In this document: one piece after another, positions 16,008 through 25,442 of the stretch
Layout of the letters: each line of letters begins with the position of its first letter
Position numbering within the stretch: the stretch's first letter is position 1
Assembly: GCA_026710825.1 (NCBI GenBank)
Contig: JAPOQH010000020.1
Span: 1-64,000, forward strand
Length of the DNA stretch: 64,000 nucleotides
From: Chloroflexota bacterium
GTDB taxonomy: Bacteria > Chloroflexota > Dehalococcoidia > Lucifugimonadales > UBA3495
Reading direction: 5' to 3'
Position numbers and translations under genes: made by a program
Notes under the pieces: model-generated
Databases searched by the model: none
What the model was told of the DNA's origin: nothing
Seen by the model: the letters and a program-made list of their open reading frames with translations, nothing else

Positions 16008-17150
16008 ATGGCTGAACCTGCAGTACCAACCGCGATTCCAGAACGCGCTGATTCCCAGCCGGTGGAAATGCTGCTCAACATGGGCCCGCAGCATCCATCC
16101 ACCCATGGTGTGTTCCGAATGGTCCTTTGGGTGGACGGCGAAAAAATCGTGGACGTCGAACCACACATCGGCTACCTGCATCGAGGCTCCGAAAAACTCT
16201 GCGAGGGTGAGCAGTACCACCAGATCGTCACCCTCTTCGACCGCATGGACTACATCGGCAATTTCAATAACGAACTTGCCTACTGCATGGCGGTCGAAAA
16301 ACTTATGGGATTGCAGGTCCCCGAACGCGCCGAGTATATCCGGGTGATCCTGTGTGAACTGAACCGCATCGCCAGCCACCTGCTCTACGTCGGTACCATG
16401 GGTCTCGATGCTGGCGCCATGACTCCGGTCATGTTCTCGTTCCGTGGGAGAGAGCGTGTCCAGGCGCTGTTCGAGGCGGTGTCCGGCGCCAGGTTGATGC
16501 ACAACTATTTCCGCATCGGCGGCCTCAAGGAGGACGTGCCCGACAATTTCCGCCAACTGGTCGACGAGTTGATGCCGTTGCTTAAGGAAGATGTTGAACA
16601 GAGCGATCGTATTCTAACGTTCAACGAAATTTTTCTGTCCCGCCTCAAGGACGTCAGCCCGATCACTGCCGACGAAGCCATCGGATTGGGTTTGACCGGC
16701 CCAATGCTTCGTGCGTGTGGTTACGAGTACGACGTTCGCAGGGCTCAACCGTATTCCGTCTACGACCGGTTCGATTTCGAAATACCCGTGGGATTGGACG
16801 GTGATTGCTGGGATCGGCATTGGGTCAGGGTGCAGGAGATGTACCAGTCGTTGCGGATAGTCGAACAGGCAATGGAGCAGTTGCCCGAAGGTCCAGTCGC
16901 CTCTTCTCTGGGTCGCCGGCTCGTTCGCCCGCCCGAGGGCGAATCATACGTCCGCGCGGAAAACCCGCGTGGCGAAATCGGGGTCTACGTGGTCAGCGAC
17001 GGTACGGATCGCCCCTATCGTCTCAAGGTGCGTCCGCCGTCATTTTGCAACCTGTCTGCCCTGCGGCGATTGCTCGAGGATACCTGGTTGGCTGACAGCG
17101 TCGTCGTCCTGGGCTCGCTGGATATCGTGCTTGGCGAGGTGGACCGGTGA
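16008..17150 (+). CDS. nuoD: NADH-quinone oxidoreductase subunit D
   Basis: 380 aa. It shows the 49-kDa subunit hallmarks: MLLNMGPQHPSTHGVFRMVL, EPHIGYLHRGSEKL, the quinone-site ERAEYIRVILCELNRIASHL, and the C-terminal VVLGSLDIVLGEVDR. It forms the quinone-binding chamber with NuoB. The two small HicB-like genes separate it from nuoC. It overlaps nuoH by GTGA. Confidence 0.96.
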   Translation: MAEPAVPTAIPERADSQPVEMLLNMGPQHPSTHGVFRMVLWVDGEKIVDVEPHIGYLHRGSEKLCEGEQYHQIVTLFDRMDYIGNFNNELAYCMAVEKLMGLQVPERAEYIRVILCELNRIASHLLYVGTMGLDAGAMTPVMFSFRGRERVQALFEAVSGARLMHNYFRIGGLKEDVPDNFRQLVDELMPLLKEDVEQSDRILTFNEIFLSRLKDVSPITADEAIGLGLTGPMLRACGYEYDVRRAQPYSVYDRFDFEIPVGLDGDCWDRHWVRVQEMYQSLRIVEQAMEQLPEGPVASSLGRRLVRPPEGESYVRAENPRGEIGVYVVSDGTDRPYRLKVRPPSFCNLSALRRLLEDTWLADSVVVLGSLDIVLGEVDR

Positions 17151-18262
17151 GTTTCCTGATCAACCTCGCCTGGAGTGCACTGGGTTTGGCGATCATGTTC
17201 GCCGTACTGTCGCTCGTTGTCCTGTCCCTGGTCTGGCTGGAAAGGAAGGCTTTGGGCCGGCTCCAGCTTCGTTTCGGCCCGACCCGCACCGGCAAGTTCG
17301 GTCTGCTGCAGCCCGTGGCAGACGCTGTCAAGCTCATCCTCAAAGAGGACATCGTCCCCAACGACTCTGAGAAAGCGATATTTTGGGTCGCTCCGGTCAT
17401 CGTCGTGGTGTCGGCGTTCGTGATATGGGTGACCATCCCGGGCGGCGAAAACGTCGTGATCAAGCACCTCCCGCTGGGCCTTTTCTACATCGTAGCTTTC
17501 GCCGTCGTGGGAATTCTTGGCTTGGTTCTGGCCGGATGGGGTTCTGCGAACAAATACGGAATCATGGGCGGTCTTCGATCCGCAGCGCAGTTGATCTCCT
17601 ACGAGATCCCCGTGGTTCTCGTTGCTGCCGCCGTCGCCATTCTGGCGCAATCCTTGGACCTGCGCGAAATAGTGGCCGCGCAATCCTCCTATCCGTACAT
17701 GGTCGTTCTGCCCCTGGGGTTGGTGATCTTTTTCATAGCCGGCCTGGCTGAGGTTGGACGCACTCCTTTCGACATCTACCACGCCGAGAGCGAGGTGGTA
17801 GGCGGTCCGTTCGTGGAATACAGCGGCGCCCATTGGTCCGTCTTTTTCCTGGCGGAATACATCAATACCTTCGCGATCGCTGCGTTGACCGCGCTGCTGT
17901 TCCTCGGCGGGTGGGGTGGCCCAGGACTACCCGACGTGGTGTGGTTCCTGTTCAAGACATATGCCGTGATACTGGTGGTATTCTGGGTGCGCGGCACGTT
18001 CCCGCGACTCCGCATTGATCAGTTGATGGCATTCGCCTGGAAAGTGATGGTACCCCTGTCTTTCTACACCGTCATAATCGCGGCCGTATACCGGTTCTAC
18101 GCTCTGCCTTGGTGGACTCTTACCATCCTGTCCCTCGTCGGACTTGGCGTCGCAGGCTGGATCATCTACCGCCGAATGTCCGCTCCGGCACGCCGCGTGG
18201 CTGATATCCAGCGACGTCTGGCGGCCCGCCGGGAAACGATCGCTTCATCGTCAAGCACGTGA
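17147..18262 (+). CDS. nuoH: NADH-quinone oxidoreductase subunit H
   Basis: 371 aa, GTG start overlapping the nuoD stop. Eight or nine membrane helices. ERKALGRLQLRFGPTRTGKFG and the E-rich EVGRTPFDIYHAESEVVGG loop at the quinone site are typical. GTFPRLRIDQLMAFAWKVM near the C terminus is also conserved. It links the quinone chamber to the proton-pumping subunits. Confidence 0.96.
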   Translation: MSFLINLAWSALGLAIMFAVLSLVVLSLVWLERKALGRLQLRFGPTRTGKFGLLQPVADAVKLILKEDIVPNDSEKAIFWVAPVIVVVSAFVIWVTIPGGENVVIKHLPLGLFYIVAFAVVGILGLVLAGWGSANKYGIMGGLRSAAQLISYEIPVVLVAAAVAILAQSLDLREIVAAQSSYPYMVVLPLGLVIFFIAGLAEVGRTPFDIYHAESEVVGGPFVEYSGAHWSVFFLAEYINTFAIAALTALLFLGGWGGPGLPDVVWFLFKTYAVILVVFWVRGTFPRLRIDQLMAFAWKVMVPLSFYTVIIAAVYRFYALPWWTLTILSLVGLGVAGWIIYRRMSAPARRVADIQRRLAARRETIASSSST

Positions 18263-18439
18263 CGCTCGTTGCTGGTATGATGTTGATTAGGTGCAGTAAC
18301 GCCCGCCGATTATGACCGTCCCAACACCGAGCAACTCGGTCCACGTATTTCGGGCAACTCCGGGACTGCCTTCCGCCAAAGGGCGCTTGTCGGCGGCGCT
18401 GGATCACATGCCCCAAGCCACCAAGAGGAATATCTGACC

Positions 18440-18976
18440 ATGCTGGAAAGCTTGAAAGGAATGATGCTCACCCTGGCATCTACCGTGACCGGCTTGCGTC
18501 GACCCGTAACCCAGCAATATCCGACACAGGCCACCCCTGTGAAACCTCGGTTTATGGGCTTCCCTGCACTGACTTGGGACGGCGGGGTCAGTGAACCTTA
18601 TTGCACCGGGTGCATGGTCTGTATCCGCAATTGTCCCACCCAGTGCATGTCCGCCAGCATGATGGATAATCCTAAGCATGCTGATGGCGACAGCAGCCGG
18701 CGCAAGATCGTAGACTATTTTGAAATCAATTTGAACCGATGTATATTGTGCGGAATTTGCGTCGAGTACTGTAATTTTGACGCGATCGTCATGAGCCATG
18801 AACACGAGATGAGTACCTATGCGCGCAACGGCGACCGCGTCAATTTGCCCGCCCTGCTCGATATCGGGAAGAAATATCAAGTGAAAACGGATTGGGTCCC
18901 GCCGACTGTGCTCGCCAAACAAAAGGCCGACGCCGCCAAGGCCGCTGCGGATGACACCGCAGACGCCTCCGAATGA
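18440..18976 (+). CDS. nuoI: NADH-quinone oxidoreductase subunit I, 2x[4Fe-4S]
   Basis: 178 aa. Two ferredoxin motifs: CTGCMVCIRNCP and CILCGICVEYCN, the second with Asn instead of the usual Pro after the fourth Cys. These carry clusters N6a and N6b feeding N2 in NuoB. The 177-nt gap after nuoH holds only a weak 41-residue reading frame (18312-18437). Because nuoEFG are missing, NuoI would be the electron entry point for a ferredoxin or other donor. Confidence 0.93.
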   Translation: MLESLKGMMLTLASTVTGLRRPVTQQYPTQATPVKPRFMGFPALTWDGGVSEPYCTGCMVCIRNCPTQCMSASMMDNPKHADGDSSRRKIVDYFEINLNRCILCGICVEYCNFDAIVMSHEHEMSTYARNGDRVNLPALLDIGKKYQVKTDWVPPTVLAKQKADAAKAAADDTADASE

Positions 18977-19006
18977 TGGCTCACCCTGGCCACAACGAGG
19001 ATTGAA

Positions 19007-19312
19007 GTGCCGAGAGAAGACGAACGTTTCCGCAACATGTCGCCCAGGCATCCCGAGTACTGCACTTGCGTCGAGTGTGTCGAGCAGCGCATGAAAGGTG
19101 GAAAGGAAAACCCAGTCGCGCGTGTGGGCGGCTTGGTGGGAAAGATCGCCGGCAAAGCGGCGAAAGCAGGTAAGGTCGGCAAGGGAAAACGTCGTGGGAA
19201 GTCGGGCGGTTCCGGCAAGGCGCGTGGCCGCACCCAAGCGGTCGGCGAAACCGTGCGCAAGCACAAGGCCAACTGCGAATGCGCCACTTGTACCCTATTG
19301 AAATCCATCTGA
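19007..19312 (+). CDS. Small Lys/Gly-rich protein with two CxCxxC knuckles, in the nuo operon
   Basis: 101 aa from GTG 19007, 30 nt after nuoI. Two Cys clusters, EYCTCVEC near residue 18-24 and NCECATC near 89-95, bracket a strongly basic, glycine-rich linker. The two CxCxxC ends look like halves of a single zinc or iron-sulfur site. I do not recognise the family. Position between nuoI and nuoJ and the cysteines suggest a role in cluster handling or assembly of complex I, but the basic linker would equally fit nucleic acid binding. A hairpin follows it. Confidence 0.6.
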   Translation: MPREDERFRNMSPRHPEYCTCVECVEQRMKGGKENPVARVGGLVGKIAGKAAKAGKVGKGKRRGKSGGSGKARGRTQAVGETVRKHKANCECATCTLLKSI

Positions 19313-19387
19313 TCGCCGGGCGACACTGTAACCTCGGTTGTTAGACCATTCATCAATGCTCTTACCGCGATCGTACCGACACAATTC

Positions 19388-19408
19388 GAGCCGCCATCCG
19401 GGCGGCTC
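19388..19408 (+). terminator. Terminator-like hairpin inside the nuo operon
   Basis: GAGCCGCC and GGCGGCTC pair perfectly (eight pairs) around a 5-nt loop, followed by ATACTTTGG. It lies 76 nt after the small Cys/Lys-rich gene and 61 nt before nuoJ, so it may attenuate expression between the peripheral-arm and membrane-arm genes. The T-run is weak. Confidence 0.45.
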
Positions 19409-19468
19409 ATACTTTGGCTCCATGACCATCTCGCCCGTCAACCATCGGGTCAGGCTGGGTGGTTAGCT

Positions 19469-19987
19469 TTGCAGTTGGCGCTCTTCGTCATAGTGACCAT
19501 TCTGACCCTTGGCGGCGCTTTGGGTGTGGTAGCTACTCGCAACGTAGTCCACGCTGCCCTGTTTTTGCTGTTGTCATTGTTGGGTGCCGCGGGAGTTTAT
19601 TTGCTCCTGTTCGCCGAGTTTCTTGCTCTGGTCCAGGTGCTCATTTATGGAGGCGCCGTCATCATCGTCGTGCTCTTCGCGGTGATGCTGACGCGTTCGT
19701 CCGAGTATCCGCGCATCACCGACAATCGGCAATGGCCGCTCGCTCTGATTACGGCAGCTGCATTATCTGTGATTTTGGGTGCGGCTTTCTGGTTGGCGCC
19801 CGACCTCGCGACCGAACCTCAGGCTCCCGCGTTCACCGGATTGGCGGCGAGCCTGTTCACCAAGTGGGCGTTGCCATTCGAGATTGCATCTTTGGTCCTT
19901 TTGGTTGCGCTCATTGGGGCCATCATTATTGCTCGTGTGCAGAGTTCAACCACCGCGGACAACTCGCCTGTCGAGCCTGAAGGTTAG
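19469..19987 (+). CDS. nuoJ: NADH-quinone oxidoreductase subunit J
   Basis: 172 aa, five membrane helices. RNVVHAALFLLLSLLGAAGVYLLL style N terminus and VQVLIYGGAVIIVVLFAVML, the helix with the pi-bulge, are diagnostic for NuoJ. The start used here is TTG 19469; no ATG or GTG in frame fits. The preceding 156 nt contain the hairpin at 19388, so this may start a sub-operon. Confidence 0.92.
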   Translation: MQLALFVIVTILTLGGALGVVATRNVVHAALFLLLSLLGAAGVYLLLFAEFLALVQVLIYGGAVIIVVLFAVMLTRSSEYPRITDNRQWPLALITAAALSVILGAAFWLAPDLATEPQAPAFTGLAASLFTKWALPFEIASLVLLVALIGAIIIARVQSSTTADNSPVEPEG

Positions 19988-19994
19988 TCTTCGG

Positions 19995-20315
19995 ATGGTG
20001 CCCCTGCTTTATTTTCAGCTCCTGGGCGCGGCCCTTTTTGGGATTGGCCTCTACGGCGTCCTGGCCCGGCGCAGTGCGGTGCTCATCGTACTGTCGATTG
20101 AGTTGATGCTGAACGCCGTCAATATCAACCTGATTTCCGCGGCTTCTTATCTCAACGGTACCGGGCGGTTCGAGGCGTTTGATGGTCAAATAATCGCGAT
20201 TTTCGTAATCACAGTTGCGGCCGCGGAGGTTGGATTGGCCTTTGCCATCATCCTGCGCATGTACCGCAACCGTGGCACCGTCAACGTCGACGAAATCAAC
20301 CTGCTGAAGTGGTGA
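19995..20315 (+). CDS. nuoK: NADH-quinone oxidoreductase subunit K
   Basis: 106 aa, three helices. LARRSAVLIVLSIELMLNAVNINL contains the conserved Glu of the proton channel, and VITVAAAEVGLAFAIIL the second Glu. ATG 19995 lies 7 nt after the nuoJ stop. The open frame extends upstream, but only inside nuoJ. Confidence 0.94.
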   Translation: MVPLLYFQLLGAALFGIGLYGVLARRSAVLIVLSIELMLNAVNINLISAASYLNGTGRFEAFDGQIIAIFVITVAAAEVGLAFAIILRMYRNRGTVNVDEINLLKW

Positions 20316-20316
20316 T

Positions 20317-22254
20317 ATGGCGCTGGCGTTCCTCATACCCATCCTGTCGTTCGTTGCTTGCCCGCTGATTATTCTTTTCCAGCGCTGGATCCCCGGTCGT
20401 GGTGCTCCGGTGGCGATCTTGGCGATCCTCGGAGGTTTCGTCCTCTGGGCGCTGATGACCATCGGATTTTTGGGCGCATCGCCGGCCGACCCTGCTTGCG
20501 CCGTAAGCGACATTACCGGCGCGTTGACTTGCCACTTCAGTACCACTTGGTTCCAGGCTGGTATCCCGGGCGTCGCCGCTTCCGTTGACGATGCCATCCA
20601 CTTGGATTGGGGCATCCTGATCGATCCGCTCACCATCGTGCTGCTGGGTTTGATCACTTTTGTCGCCCTGGGTGTGCAGATTTACTCTTTGGAGTACATG
20701 AAGGGCGACCCGCGGTTCGGTTGGTACTACGCTTGGCAGGCCCTGTTCGTCGCCGCCATGCTGACGTTGGCCCTCGCCGATAACTTCCTACTGCTGTATA
20801 TCGCCTGGGAACTCGTCGGATTGTGTTCCTACCTGCTCATCGGCTTCTGGTTTGAAAATCCCGGACCCCGCGAGGCCGCCAAAAAGGCATTCGTGGTCAC
20901 CCGGATCGGCGACGTCGGTCTGCTTGTCGGAATCTTGCTGATATGGCTTAACGTCGGTAGTTTCAGCATGACCGACGCCTTCGCGGCCGTTGAGTCGGGG
21001 GCAATGGGAAGCGGCACCACCACCGCGGTTGCTATCCTTCTGCTCCTTGGGGCAATGGGTAAGTCGGCGCAGTTCCCGTTCCATGTGTGGCTGCCGGATG
21101 CCATGGAGGGTCCGACTCCGGTTAGCGCCCTGATTCACGCCGCCACCATGGTCATCGCCGGGGTATATTTGGTTGCGCGCGCATTTCCGATTTTCTCGGC
21201 ATCCCCCGAAGCTCTGATGGTGATTGCCAGCGTGGGGATGGTCACAGCCTTGGGGGCCGCCACCATAGCACTCGTTTCCACCGATCTGAAGCGCATCCTG
21301 GCGTACTCAACTGTGTCGCATCTCGGTCTGATGATGCTGTCGTTGGGCGCTCTCGGGTGGACGGCGGCCGTGTTCCACCTGATGGCTCACGGATTTGCGA
21401 AAGCGTTGCTGTTCCTGGGAGCCGGCAGCGTCATGCATGGTGTTGGCGCCCACGGCGACGTGGATATCCGTCGTGTCGGCGGTCTCCGGAAAGCCATGCC
21501 ATTGACCGCCGTGGTGTTTTCCATCGGCGCGTTGTCCCTTGGCGGTATCCCGATCCTGTCGGGGTTCTGGAGCAAGGACGAAATCCTGCTGGCGGTTTCC
21601 CATGAACTTCCCGTCATTTTCATTGTTCTTGCGTTCGCGACGGCTTTCCTCAGCGCCCTGTACATGGCCCGTGCGATGTTCATCGTGTTCTTCGGACCGG
21701 AAGGAGAGGACACGCATCACGCTCACGAATCGCCGCTGCTCATGACCGGCGTGTTGTCGGTGCTGGCGGTGTTGGCCGTCGGGTTCGGTTGGATTGCCTT
21801 CAACTGGCCGGGATCATTCGGAGGTTTTGGCAGCTTCGTCTACTACGACCATGCCGAGGGGTTCCACTTCAATGTCCTCTTGGGCGCGCTGTCCATCGTT
21901 CTGGCAGTTGGAGCATTTGCGTTGGCTTGGTTGGTGTATGTGCGACGCGCCTGGTCTCACAAGTCCCTGAGGGCTCGGCTCGCGCCCGTTTTGCGTGTCG
22001 TAGAACGCCGATACTATGTTGACGAAACCTACCAGTGGTTCATCGATCGCATCATCCTGACCGTGTCCGCTGCGTTGGCTTTCTTCGATCGTGCCGTGGT
22101 CAACGATGTCGGAATCAACGGACCCGGCGACGTCGTGCGAAAAGCAGGTGTCGCCCTGCGTCTGCACGTCACCGGCCATGTCTACTCGTACGCCCTGGTC
22201 GTCGCTTTGGGTGTTATTGCCCTGGCGGTCTTCTGGTGGTTGCGGTCTGTGTAG
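20317..22254 (+). CDS. nuoL: NADH-quinone oxidoreductase subunit L
   Basis: 645 aa with about 16 helices. Typical antiporter-like segments are ELVGLCSYLLIGFW, GAMGKSAQFPFHVWLPDAM, PTPVSALIHAATMVIAGVYL and LKRILAYSTVSHLGLMM. The C-terminal lateral helix region is present. Proton pump of the distal membrane arm. The start is 2 nt after the nuoK stop. Confidence 0.96.
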   Translation: MALAFLIPILSFVACPLIILFQRWIPGRGAPVAILAILGGFVLWALMTIGFLGASPADPACAVSDITGALTCHFSTTWFQAGIPGVAASVDDAIHLDWGILIDPLTIVLLGLITFVALGVQIYSLEYMKGDPRFGWYYAWQALFVAAMLTLALADNFLLLYIAWELVGLCSYLLIGFWFENPGPREAAKKAFVVTRIGDVGLLVGILLIWLNVGSFSMTDAFAAVESGAMGSGTTTAVAILLLLGAMGKSAQFPFHVWLPDAMEGPTPVSALIHAATMVIAGVYLVARAFPIFSASPEALMVIASVGMVTALGAATIALVSTDLKRILAYSTVSHLGLMMLSLGALGWTAAVFHLMAHGFAKALLFLGAGSVMHGVGAHGDVDIRRVGGLRKAMPLTAVVFSIGALSLGGIPILSGFWSKDEILLAVSHELPVIFIVLAFATAFLSALYMARAMFIVFFGPEGEDTHHAHESPLLMTGVLSVLAVLAVGFGWIAFNWPGSFGGFGSFVYYDHAEGFHFNVLLGALSIVLAVGAFALAWLVYVRRAWSHKSLRARLAPVLRVVERRYYVDETYQWFIDRIILTVSAALAFFDRAVVNDVGINGPGDVVRKAGVALRLHVTGHVYSYALVVALGVIALAVFWWLRSV

Positions 22255-22275
22255 CAGGTTCCGTCACAATTCATC

Positions 22276-23790
22276 ATGGCCAACTTCGATCAGGTATCCC
22301 TGCTTCTGCTCGTGCTCGTGCCTTTGGCCGGAGCCGTCCTGGCTATGTTCTTGCCCAAAGACAGGCCACGGGACGCGTGGCAGTTCGCTATTTTCGTCGC
22401 TGCCATCTCATTCGTGCTCTCGGTCATCGTATTCGTCCGGTACGACTACATGGCGGGTGGCGTTCAATTCCAACGTGAATATGCCTGGATCGGCCACCCG
22501 CTCAACATAACGCTGGACCTCGGACTCAACGGAATCGGCGCTCCCCTGGTCCTGCTCAATGGCATAGTCCTGCTCGGTGCCGTCCTGATCAGCCAGACCA
22601 TCACGCGCCGCACTCGGGATTTCTTCGTACTGCTGTTGGCTTTGGGTTCGGGTGTCTTTGGCGTATTTATCGTCCGCGACCTGTTTTTCCTGTTCTTCTT
22701 CTACGAGTTGGCCGTGCTGCCCATGTACCTGCTCATCGGCGTCTGGGGCAGCAGCACCGATTTTGGCGCCTTCCTGCGCACCAAGGAATATGGGGCGATG
22801 AAACTCATGCTGGTCCTGGTGGCCGGCAGCGTACTCATCTGGATCGGAATCCTCGCGCTGTACGTGGCATCCTCCCAGGCTGGCAGCCCCACATTCAATA
22901 TCGACACTCTGGCCCAACTCAGGACAGAAGGGGCATTCTCCCGGACCTTGGAGCTTTGGGTATTCCCCCTGTTCGCTGTTGGTTTCGGCATTCTGGCCGG
23001 ACTGTGGCCTTTCCACACCTGGTCGCCGGATGGGCACGTGGCGGCGCCCACGGGTGTCAGCATGCTCCACGCCGGTGTGTTGATGAAGCTGGGCGCGTTT
23101 GGAATCATTCAGGTGGGAATGATCCTGACCCCAACGGGTGCTGAAGTATGGATGCCCGTCCTGATCGGATTGGGAACGGTCAACGTCATTTACGGCGCTA
23201 TTTCCGCCCTGTCTCAAAACGACCTGAAATATGTCATCGGGTATTCCAGCGTCAGCCACATGGGCTACGTCCTGATGGGCATCGCTACTTTGCATCCGGT
23301 GGGATTGGCCGGAGCCGTGCTCCAGATGTTCTCCCACGGCATCATGACAGCCCTCATGTTCGCCATGGTTGGCGCGATTTACGAGCGCGCGCACATCCGC
23401 GACTCTATGATCCTCAATGGCCTGATCAAACGCATGGGCGTAACGACGTTCTTCTTTGCCATCGCCGGCCTCGCGTCGTTGGGCCTGCCAGGACTCAGCG
23501 GATTCATCGCCGAGTTCATGGTTTTCACTGGGGCTTTTCGGACCTACCTGCCGTTAGCGGTGCTGGGCGTCATCGGAGCGGCGATAACCGCCGTTTACAT
23601 CCTGCGACTTCTGGCCCGTTCATTCTTCGGTGAGGCGGATCCTCAGTGGGATCATCTCACGGACGCCAGCCCGGTCGAAAAAGGAGTCGGCGCAGTATTC
23701 GTACTTATCCTGGTCGCTGTCGGCATCTGGCCGGCGCCGCTCCTCAACGTCATCAACACCGGCGTCGAAAGCGCGCTGTCCGTGTTCTGA
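22276..23790 (+). CDS. nuoM: NADH-quinone oxidoreductase subunit M
   Basis: 504 aa, 14 helices. FFFYELAVLPMYLLIG has the conserved channel Glu, GLWPFHTWSPDGHVAAPTG and LKYVIGYSSVSHMGYVLMG are hallmark antiporter-like motifs. Normal length for NuoM. Confidence 0.96.
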   Translation: MANFDQVSLLLLVLVPLAGAVLAMFLPKDRPRDAWQFAIFVAAISFVLSVIVFVRYDYMAGGVQFQREYAWIGHPLNITLDLGLNGIGAPLVLLNGIVLLGAVLISQTITRRTRDFFVLLLALGSGVFGVFIVRDLFFLFFFYELAVLPMYLLIGVWGSSTDFGAFLRTKEYGAMKLMLVLVAGSVLIWIGILALYVASSQAGSPTFNIDTLAQLRTEGAFSRTLELWVFPLFAVGFGILAGLWPFHTWSPDGHVAAPTGVSMLHAGVLMKLGAFGIIQVGMILTPTGAEVWMPVLIGLGTVNVIYGAISALSQNDLKYVIGYSSVSHMGYVLMGIATLHPVGLAGAVLQMFSHGIMTALMFAMVGAIYERAHIRDSMILNGLIKRMGVTTFFFAIAGLASLGLPGLSGFIAEFMVFTGAFRTYLPLAVLGVIGAAITAVYILRLLARSFFGEADPQWDHLTDASPVEKGVGAVFVLILVAVGIWPAPLLNVINTGVESALSVF

Positions 23791-23802
23791 GCTGAAATTG
23801 CC

Positions 23803-25362
23803 ATGTCCACTGGGCTGACAACCAACCTATACCTGTTGACGCCGGAATTCGCGCTCACGGCTTTGGCTTTTCTGGTGTTCACGGTCGATCTGTTCCTGCC
23901 GGAGCGCAACAAAGAGTGGCTCGCCGGACTCTCCGTCGTCAGTTTGATCTCGGTGATGGTGATTGCGCTCTTGATGCGTCCCGCTGGCAGCATTGAGCTT
24001 TATGGCGGCTTGATCGTGGTCGACGACTTCGGCCTTTTCTTCAAGATATTCTTCCTCGCCATCGGTGTCGGCATTATCGCCCTGTCCTGGGAGTACGCTC
24101 GGGATCGGCTCGACCATCGGGGTGAGTTTTACGGCCTGCTCCTGTTTTCCGTGCTGGGCATGAACCTGCTGGCAATGTCGCGAGAATTGCTGACCGCTTA
24201 TATCTCTCTGGAACTCCTGTCGTTCAGCCTATATGTGATGGTCGCCTACGGCTTGCGTGAGGCGCGATCCAACGAGGCCGGCATCAAGTACATCATCATC
24301 GGCGCGCTGTCGTCCGCCATCATGCTGTACGGACTGAGTAATATCTATGCGGCTTTGGGAACGACCACCTTTGCCGGCATCGCCGACGAACTAGTGGCTC
24401 AAAACGCGGTGAGTCCGGTGCTTTGGGTAGGAGTAGCCTTGTTGGTGGTCGGCTTGGGTTTCAAGCTATCGGCTGTTCCGTTCCACATGTGGGCGCCCGA
24501 CGCCTACGAAGGCGCACCGCTCCCTGTGACCGCTTATCTTGCCATCGGTTCCAAGGCGGCCGCGTTCGCCCTCACATTGAGATTGTTCGCCGAAGCCATC
24601 GTTCCGGCTTTCGATCTGTGGAGCGAGTGGCAATTGGTGATTGCGGTCCTTGCCGCCATCACGATGCTGCTCGGTAACTTGGTGGCGCTGGCCCAGCGCA
24701 ACATCAAGCGACTGATGGCATACAGCAGCATCGGACACGTTGGTTACGCCCTCGCTGGCGTTGCCGTCCTTGGCAGCGATTTTGCCCTTGCCGCGAAAGC
24801 CGTGATCTTCTACCTGGTGGTATATGCCGTAACCAATCTGGTCGTGTTCGCCGGAATAACCGCATACTACAATCGTACCGGCGAGGACGATATCGTCGAC
24901 CTTGCGGGACTTGCTGATCGGCAGCCCTACATAGCGGCCGCCATCGCCATCGGCTTGTTCTCGCTGGCTGGATTGCCCATCTTTGCCGGATTCACTGCCA
25001 AGTTCTACCTGTTCGCCGCCGTGGCCGATGGCGGATTCCTCTGGTTGGCTGGCGTCGCGATTTTCACCAGCCTGGTGTCCCTCTACTACTACCTTCAGGT
25101 TATTCGCCAGATGTACATTGAGCCGGCCCGGCTCGCAGGAGATGTCGGCGACCATGAACCGGATGCTGAAGTAGCTTCCGAGCCTGCCAACGCGCATGAT
25201 CACCATGGAGAGCCGGAAGCGCCGGTCGTTCCACTGCAACGCCCCTCATGGCTGCTCTCCGGCACAATGGGGTTGGGCCTGATAGTCGTCACTTGGCTGG
25301 GCGTCTATCCTGCGCCCTTGCTGGCGCTAATTGAGTCTGCCGGCGCGGCATTGCTGCCGTAG
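23803..25362 (+). CDS. nuoN: NADH-quinone oxidoreductase subunit N
   Basis: 519 aa. TAYISLELLSFSLYVMVAY, FKLSAVPFHMWAPDAYEGAP and IKRLMAYSSIGHVGYALAG identify NuoN. A hydrophilic His/Glu/Asp-rich loop (EPDAEVASEPANAHDHHGEP) precedes the last helix, longer than usual. Last gene of the operon; nuoE, nuoF and nuoG are absent here. Confidence 0.95.
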   Translation: MSTGLTTNLYLLTPEFALTALAFLVFTVDLFLPERNKEWLAGLSVVSLISVMVIALLMRPAGSIELYGGLIVVDDFGLFFKIFFLAIGVGIIALSWEYARDRLDHRGEFYGLLLFSVLGMNLLAMSRELLTAYISLELLSFSLYVMVAYGLREARSNEAGIKYIIIGALSSAIMLYGLSNIYAALGTTTFAGIADELVAQNAVSPVLWVGVALLVVGLGFKLSAVPFHMWAPDAYEGAPLPVTAYLAIGSKAAAFALTLRLFAEAIVPAFDLWSEWQLVIAVLAAITMLLGNLVALAQRNIKRLMAYSSIGHVGYALAGVAVLGSDFALAAKAVIFYLVVYAVTNLVVFAGITAYYNRTGEDDIVDLAGLADRQPYIAAAIAIGLFSLAGLPIFAGFTAKFYLFAAVADGGFLWLAGVAIFTSLVSLYYYLQVIRQMYIEPARLAGDVGDHEPDAEVASEPANAHDHHGEPEAPVVPLQRPSWLLSGTMGLGLIVVTWLGVYPAPLLALIESAGAALLP

Positions 25363-25442
25363 AGCCTGCTACTGTCCTCGGCCGGGCCAGCAAGGCAAAG
25401 TTTGATTTACCAATTGCGGGATGAACAGGGAGTCAATTTTTC

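Noticed and set aside
18312-18437. 41-residue ORF between nuoH and nuoI
   Set aside because: No clear ribosome site and no motif; the gap is better read as a leader.
22408-23394. 328-residue minus-strand ORF opposite nuoM
   Set aside because: His/Gln/Asp-rich composition typical of the antisense of membrane-protein codons.
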